From assembly GCA_012960055.1 (NCBI GenBank), contig DUCA01000115.1:1-25168 (forward strand): a DNA stretch of 25,168 nt. The letters are read 5' to 3'. The translations under genes and the position numbers were made by a program. The notes under the pieces are model-generated. The model searched no databases. It was not told the origin of the DNA and saw only the letters and a list, made by a program, of their open reading frames with translations. Shown here piece after piece: positions 23,182 through 25,168 of this stretch (positions within the stretch are counted from its first letter, which is position 1; each line of letters starts with the position of its first letter). The DNA is from Cycloclasticus sp. Its GTDB lineage: Bacteria; Pseudomonadota; Gammaproteobacteria; Methylococcales; Cycloclasticaceae.

Positions 23182-23736
23182 TTACTTCCCCTCCGTGGTC
23201 GTCCCAACTTTAGCCTGAGCAACCTTTAGGGCGAAACCATTCGCATCTACACCTTTCGAACGAATCACATTCAAGTCTGTACCTTTTAACCAAGGAGACT
23301 TTTCTAAATTGCGCATATAAGCCGACACCCTTGTATTCGATTGCGCGTTACCCGCTATCGCCAGATTTTTACCACGCTGGCTAAATTTGGTCAGATACAC
23401 CCCTTCAGGAACGGTCCTTGCCAATTGATCGAACATATGAACAATTTCTGGGCGACTACTCTGCAATCGTTGAATAACTTCCATTCTTGCCAGCAATTTA
23501 CTCTTTGTTTTGTCCAAGGCTTTAATTTCTTTGATTTTCTTATCTAACACCGATATTTCGTTTTGCACAAAACGATTCCGGTTCTGTTGGTTTTCAATCA
23601 TGCTTTCTATCGAAAAGTGCACCACTGACATGATTAATATTGAGACAACCACGCCCACACCTAGAAATATCAAGAAATCGACTTGCTTCTGCTTACGCAG
23701 ATCTTCGCGCCAAGGAAGTAGGTTAATCGTAGTCAT
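23182..23736 (-). CDS. pilN: Type IV pilus assembly protein PilN
   Basis: PilN is a bitopic inner-membrane protein of the pilus alignment complex. Its cytoplasmic N-terminus binds PilM through the motif INLLPWRE, present here at residues 4-11. A membrane helix spans about residues 20-42 (FLIFLGVGVVVSILIMSVVH). A coiled coil follows (NRNRFVQNEISVLDKKIKEI), and then the periplasmic fold with PEGVYLTKFSQRGKNLAIAG and VSAYMRNLEKSPWL. It is 184 residues, of usual length. ATG overlaps the pilM stop by one base (TAATG). Confidence 0.96.
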   Translation of the reverse strand: MTTINLLPWREDLRKQKQVDFLIFLGVGVVVSILIMSVVHFSIESMIENQQNRNRFVQNEISVLDKKIKEIKALDKTKSKLLARMEVIQRLQSSRPEIVHMFDQLARTVPEGVYLTKFSQRGKNLAIAGNAQSNTRVSAYMRNLEKSPWLKGTDLNVIRSKGVDANGFALKVAQAKVGTTTEGK

Positions 23737-24797
23737 TAATCAAAACTCCTTAATGCCAGCCCCGTGGCAATCATCATTGCTGGAGCGTCATTATTAAGCG
23801 CTTGAGCTTTAACTTTCGCCGCTAGCGTCATTTGAAAAAAGGGGTTTGCCACCGCCGTCGGTGTCCCTAGTTTTTCTTCTAGCAAGGCATCGATACCCAA
23901 TAACGATGACGTGCCACCTGAAAGGATTATTTGATCTACGCTACGTTGCGAGCCTGATGAAAAGAAAAATTGAATTGAGCGGCCGATTTGCTGACACATA
24001 ACGTCTTTAAATGGATCCAGTACTTCTGTAATGTAGCTATCGGGTAAGCCGCCGTGTTTCTTAGCCATGCCGGCTTCTTCGTACGACAAGCCATAACGCC
24101 TTTGAATTTCTTCGGTCAACTGCTTGCCGCCAAAGCCCTGCTCACGTGAATAAATCACTTTGTTTTTATGCACGATATTAAGGGTTGTGACATTCGCCCC
24201 CGTGTCAACAATTGCAATCGTTGCCTGTGGCCCATAATCAGGTAATGCTCCGCGTAAGAGACCAAATGCTTTTTCTAATGCGTACGCTTCAACATCAACT
24301 ATTTTAGCCTTAAGGCCGGCGATATCTAACACCGCCACACGATCGTCTATATTTTCTCGCCTAGACGCCGCCAGCTGGACATCTATCATGCCTGCGTTTT
24401 TTTCACTGATGCCAATAACACTGAAATCTAAATTAACTTCATCCAGCGAATAAGGAATGTATTGATCTGCTACCAACTCGACTTGGGTCTCGAGCTCCTC
24501 ATCGTTTTCTGGCGTGGGGATGGTGACTATTTTTGTAATAACTGCAGAGCCTGAAACGGCTACGGCGGCTTGTTTTAGCTTGGTGCCAGAGCGTTCAACA
24601 ACCGTATTAATCGTTTGGCCAATTGCGTCAATATCAGCGAAGTTATTATCAATGACCGCATTTTCTGGAAGCGGCGCTACCGCATAACTTTCCACCCGAT
24701 AACGCGAGCCATGTTTGCTCAATTCGATTAGCTTGACAGCCGAGGTACTGACATCAATACCTAATACATTTGGGTTTACTCGTTTGAAAAAAGACAT
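23736..24797 (-). CDS. pilM: Type IV pilus actin-like ATPase PilM
   Basis: PilM is an actin/FtsA-like cytoplasmic ATP-binding protein that docks on PilN. The 353-residue protein shows the phosphate 1 region VLGIDVSTSAVKLIEL, then KIVTIPTPENDEELETQVEL, YIPYSLDEVNLDF, the second phosphate region AIVDTGANVTTLNIV, the QLTEEIQRRYGLSYEEA segment and the adenosine region IILSGGTSSLLGI. It is the first gene of the pilMNOPQ operon, divergent from the PBP1A gene as in Pseudomonas. AAGGAAA lies upstream of ATG 24797. It looks intact. Confidence 0.97.
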   Translation of the reverse strand: MSFFKRVNPNVLGIDVSTSAVKLIELSKHGSRYRVESYAVAPLPENAVIDNNFADIDAIGQTINTVVERSGTKLKQAAVAVSGSAVITKIVTIPTPENDEELETQVELVADQYIPYSLDEVNLDFSVIGISEKNAGMIDVQLAASRRENIDDRVAVLDIAGLKAKIVDVEAYALEKAFGLLRGALPDYGPQATIAIVDTGANVTTLNIVHKNKVIYSREQGFGGKQLTEEIQRRYGLSYEEAGMAKKHGGLPDSYITEVLDPFKDVMCQQIGRSIQFFFSSGSQRSVDQIILSGGTSSLLGIDALLEEKLGTPTAVANPFFQMTLAAKVKAQALNNDAPAMMIATGLALRSFD

Positions 24798-24936
24798 CCT
24801 TTTTTTCCTTTCTCTATTACCGTCCCTGTAACCACTCAGCGAACACTTAAGACTTTAAATACAATCAATAAAATCAACAACTAATCGCGCTGCCTTAGAG
24901 TATAGACTTGATTTAAAATCTTTTATGTTTTTTTAT

Positions 24937-24958
24937 TTAACGTTATTCATTACGTTAA
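24937..24958. promoter_or_regulatory. Inverted repeat in the pilM / PBP1A divergent promoter region
   Basis: TTAACGT (24937-24943) and ACGTTAA (24952-24958) are perfect inverted 7-mers with an 8-base spacer. They lie in the 242-bp AT-rich gap between the divergent pilM and PBP1A genes, where promoters for both must be. Possible -10 elements are TATACT on minus (24904-24899) and TACAAT on plus (24989-24994), both without a good -35. A regulator site is plausible but unproven. Confidence 0.35.
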
Positions 24959-25039
24959 TGTTTAATGTGATTTCCTTCACAATGCTAATACAATACCCTG
25001 TCGCCCACAGCATTCAATTGTTTTCAATTCCAATAAGGC

Positions 25040-25168
25040 ATGACTCAAACAACTTCCTCCTTCATCAAAATCGCTATCAAATGGTCCTTTATATTTGGCC
25101 TGCTTTTGGCCGGAAGCATTTTATTTTATGTGAAGTATTCGATTATGCCGAGCTTGCCCGACCCAAGC
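25040..25168 (+). CDS. Penicillin-binding protein 1A (mrcA/ponA type), 5' end only
   Basis: Only the first 43 codons are in the window. ATG 25040 is preceded in frame by a stop at 25034, so the start is fixed. The sequence reads MTQTTSSFIKIAIKWSFIFG and continues with a membrane helix, then KYSIMPSLPDPS. A short cytoplasmic tail, one membrane helix and a (Y)xxxxPxLPD motif are how class A PBP1A enzymes begin. Divergence from pilM is the conserved place of ponA. PBP1A is a bifunctional peptidoglycan glycosyltransferase and transpeptidase. Identification rests on the N-terminal pattern and synteny, since no catalytic domain is visible. Confidence 0.75.
   Translation, partial: MTQTTSSFIKIAIKWSFIFGLLLAGSILFYVKYSIMPSLPDPS

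Noticed and set aside
23181..23222. Longer PilO start at 23222.
   Set aside because: It would overlap pilN by about 40 bp with a basic, family-atypical N-terminus, while ATG 23180 has a strong ribosome-binding site and the normal PilO start.
1..25168. CRISPR arrays, IS elements, integrases, prophage genes, tRNAs or a defence system.
   Set aside because: No direct-repeat arrays, transposase or integrase motifs, tRNA-like folds or defence genes were seen; all intact genes belong to known housekeeping or pilus families.

Overview
The window is a piece of chromosome from a gammaproteobacterium of moderate to low GC. The gene neighbourhoods are ones conserved across free-living Gammaproteobacteria: asmA-mutY; thiS-thiG-trmB; yggU-yggT-proC-yggS facing pilT; and hemE-gltD-gltB-(damX-like)-aroB-aroK-pilQPONM facing the PBP1A gene. 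The second and last have the Pseudomonas-type order. The base composition and protein flavour would fit a Thiotrichales/Cycloclasticus-like bacterium, but that is inference and no rRNA is present to confirm it.

Layout. 1-2795 (minus): the 5' part of mutY, cut by the window edge, and an asmA-family gene. 2868-3450: a frameshifted HDOD-domain pseudogene with its own intrinsic terminator. 3629-6447 (plus): an apparent operon of DAHP synthase, a fused ThiS-ThiG protein and TrmB, behind a sigma70-like promoter overlapped by a perfect inverted repeat. 6448-6720: a hairpin and unrecognised decayed sequence. 6721-9155 (minus): yggS-proC-yggT-yggU. 9278-10097 (plus): a wrecked pilT and an unidentified remnant. 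10072-17073 (minus): gltB-gltD-hemE behind a near-consensus promoter. 17200-18114 (minus): a damX-like AAA+/SPOR gene with five in-frame stops. 18115-19732 (minus): aroK-aroB. 19811-24797 (minus): pilM-pilN-pilO-pilP-pilQ, ended by a strong terminator. 25040-end (plus): the start of a PBP1A-type gene.

Functionally the window covers aromatic amino acid entry steps (aroG, aroB, aroK), glutamate synthesis (gltBD), proline and PLP homeostasis (proC, yggS), haem (hemE), thiamin thiazole (thiSG), tRNA modification (trmB), 8-oxoG repair (mutY), and the type IV pilus alignment complex and secretin. The biosynthetic genes look intact.

The notable pattern is erosion beside this intact core: pilT, the damX-like gene, an HDOD gene and one or two unidentified ORFs are all broken within 25 kb, and all are signalling, surface or division functions. 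I found no CRISPR array, IS element, tRNA, rRNA or prophage. I found no clear novel multi-gene system. The best leads are the ThiS-ThiG fusion, the loss of pilT next to a complete pilMNOPQ operon, and several perfect palindromes at promoters or gene junctions.
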